The notes beneath the pieces were generated by a model. It worked only from the letters and a program-made list of their open reading frames with translations, was not told the origin of the DNA and did no database searches. From Eriocheir sinensis (Eukaryota; Arthropoda; Malacostraca; Decapoda; Varunidae), in assembly GCF_024679095.1 (NCBI RefSeq), contig NC_066531.1:7340742-7404741 (forward strand): a stretch of DNA of 64,000 bases, read 5' to 3'. Of this stretch, positions 62,205-64,000 are shown in pieces. How positions within the stretch are numbered: the first letter of the stretch is position 1; every line of letters starts with the position of its first letter. A program made the translations under genes and the position numbers.

Positions 62205-62972
62205 ATGGGAAGGAGAAAGAAAAGTCTGGTGAGGCTTCAGAAGTCTCATAAGGAGTGGGTTGAGAGAAAACACCTTGAAGATCAGCCCTCTACATCAAGC
62301 CCTGCTAATGTGAGTACCTCTGATGATATTCTCCTGCCAAGCACTTCAGTTGAAGTCCTTGAAGGAGATACAAGTACTCTAGAGAAGAGAATGTCACTTA
62401 TAAGAGATGTTATAGGTGACAAAGCTATGCAGATAAATGATAAACCTAACATACTAACATCTGCAGATCAAGTGACAACATCATTCCAAGCAGCTTCACC
62501 ACTCTGTGGCAATTGTTTGAGCTTGAGATATGCTTTGATAAGACACCCACTATTACAAATATTCATGTGAAGTGTAAGGGAAAGTGTAGTGAAGAAGAAG
62601 ATAAGAGCAAAGAGGAAGAGGAGGGAAGCAAGTAGTGTTGGGCTCAAATGAGACTCTTATATTGTACTGTTTGGAGCATGGCTTAGGTTATACTGGATAC
62701 TGTGACTTGATGACATATATGAAATTGAAACCAGTAACCATTAGAACTTTTTATAAGATCAGACAGAAAGTTGGAAATATGATAGAGAACAAAACATGGA
62801 AAAGAATGAGGCAATGAAAAAATGTGTTTTCCATCATTATGGAAGGCTAGGCCATACACCAGATGAGAATGGCATTCTGAATGCCATTTTGGTACAAAAC
62901 ACCCTTGATGATGAAACTGCTTTCAAGAACCCCAGTGGTGAGGTGCCTTATGTACCGGTAAAGGCTCATTAG
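62205..62972 (+). pseudogene. Second Mutator-like (PF20700-type) N-terminal remnant
   Basis: ATG 62205: MGRRKKSLVRLQKSHKEWVE, a Ser/Thr-rich acidic linker, ASPLCGNC, then in another frame NIHVKCKGKC (zinc-like Cys pairs), then LEHGLGYTGYCDLMTYMKLK, TFYKIRQKVGN, and HHYGRLGHTPDENGILN, the region before the catalytic DVSFDGTW block, which is absent. Compare DELDRHPDEDGILD in the 40.8 kb copy. At least three frame changes; truncated. Confidence 0.62.
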
Positions 62973-64000
62973 GTTAGAAACACTGTATGATATTGATTTA
63001 CTTACATATGATCAGGTGTGCCCAGAAGTACTTCCATACCAAAATTCATAGTTGTATAGCAAAAAGAAATAGAGTTATTAAAGAAATTGGAAACTTTTCT
63101 TTTTAGCTCTCCTGAAAAAAGCAGTTTCAAACTAAAATGCTATTTGTCCCTATTTATGAACCGATTATCATGAAACAAAGACCATTTAAAAGATCAAGAA
63201 GATTTAAACAGCTTGTAGAGTGCCTTTTATGTCTATTATTTTTATATATATTTTTTTGTTAATTTTGTTTTATTCTTCTTAGTTACTTTTTTTAAAATTC
63301 AGATAAAGAAAATCAATAACCTAAATAATAAATCTGCCCTCGGGATCTTATTAGAAATGCATTGAAATATAACATATTCGAAAACCATGACCGTCACTGA
63401 AAAAATGAAAGAGAAATAGACCTATCCGTTAACATGTAAAAGGTGGGGGTAGAAACCTCCCTTAAGGCAGAATAATGCGGTACAAGATTATGCTTATGGT
63501 TTTGGGGTAATGGTGGTGGCAAGAATGCGGGAGAAGGGAATTAGATGGCAACGAAAATTTGCTAGGAAATGCATGGATTTGATGGAAGACAGTGATGAGG
63601 ACGAGTAAAGTCCCCTCATCAGTCTTTTAATTATCAAAATTAGGGAGATCATTCTTATTAGTAGTCTTTTCATTGATTTCATTATAATCTTTATTATAAG
63701 AATTATTATTATTACGTACTATTATTATTATTAGCATTATTATTAGTATTAACTTTATTATTATTAGTATTGTTACTGACATTACCTATATATAATTGTA
63801 TACTTTCAATTATACTTCTTATTCTCATTATCATAATTATTATTATTAGTTAGTATTATTCATGTAATGCCCTGAAGTGATAAGAGTTGACCACAACAAT
63901 ATCTACTTTAGGCATAACAGTCCATAGAAACTATTGCCCAATGGACTAAAGGCTGTGAATGAACATGTAGGTATTTAATGAAGCATATTTGTTACACTGA
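62973..64000. other. No gene; ATT-rich tract at 63650-63860
   Basis: 63650-63860 is dominated by ATTATT words (imperfect trinucleotide repeat). A short stretch near 63500-63605 has an acidic end (DLMEDSDEDE) in the + frame, too short to assign. Confidence 0.45.

Overview
The window is eukaryotic nuclear DNA, most likely from an arthropod and probably a decapod crustacean. The signs are intron-bearing transposase genes with GT/AG junctions, very dense AT/AG/AC/TAA microsatellites, tRNA-derived SINEs, interstitial TTAGG (arthropod telomere-type) repeats, and RTE/jockey-like LINE fragments. No organism name can be read from the sequence. I see no clear conserved single-copy housekeeping gene. 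Almost everything recognisable is a transposon, a transposon-derived gene or a repeat.

Layout. 0-5.9 kb: LINE scraps, a Harbinger (HARBI1-type) nuclease fragment ending in a perfect palindrome, a 1.4 kb CAGGG-ended non-autonomous element, a 331 bp foldback MITE and a tRNA-derived SINE. 5.9-11.7 kb: a degraded minus-strand SWIM/YqaJ-nuclease gene whose intron holds a nearly complete piggyBac element (about 7282-11220) with an intact DDD domain. 12-16 kb: inverted repeats, a gypsy RT scrap, RTE scraps, a degenerate TTAGG tract and a 183 bp foldback. 16.9-25.3 kb: a minus-strand gene with C2H2 fingers, a MULE transposase domain and a SWIM finger. Its second zinc finger is split by a 2.84 kb jockey-like LINE (22176-25019). 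25-32 kb: minisatellites, a TA-flanked 874 bp element, (CCTAA)n blocks punctuated by GC palindromes, and SINE copies arranged as a large palindrome. 32-37 kb: two more copies of the same LINE enclosing a broken DUF7869-type gene. 37-42 kb: a full tRNA SINE, a Myb/SANT-like exon and a Mutator-like (PF20700-type) transposase. 43.8-52 kb: a THAP9/P-element-type transposase gene, for which eight exons can be joined with consistent phase, broken by several frameshifts. 52-57.4 kb: a 129 bp satellite, a GC-rich repeat with a 520 bp TG..CA insertion, a minisatellite and an RTE insertion with a 12 bp target duplication. 57.5-59.6 kb: a BED-finger hAT transposase. 60-63 kb: a three-exon MADF-domain gene and a second Mutator remnant.

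These genes do not form one pathway. The region is a nested transposon accumulation in which seven DNA-transposase types (Harbinger, piggyBac, MULE, Mutator/PF20700, P, hAT, and DUF7869 if it is a transposase) and at least four retroelement types lie within 64 kb. Most copies carry nonsense or frameshift lesions. The piggyBac catalytic ORF and the main MULE exon are the best preserved reading frames. Exon models rest on splice-site and phase agreement that I read by eye. Family assignments rest on motifs, not database searches.
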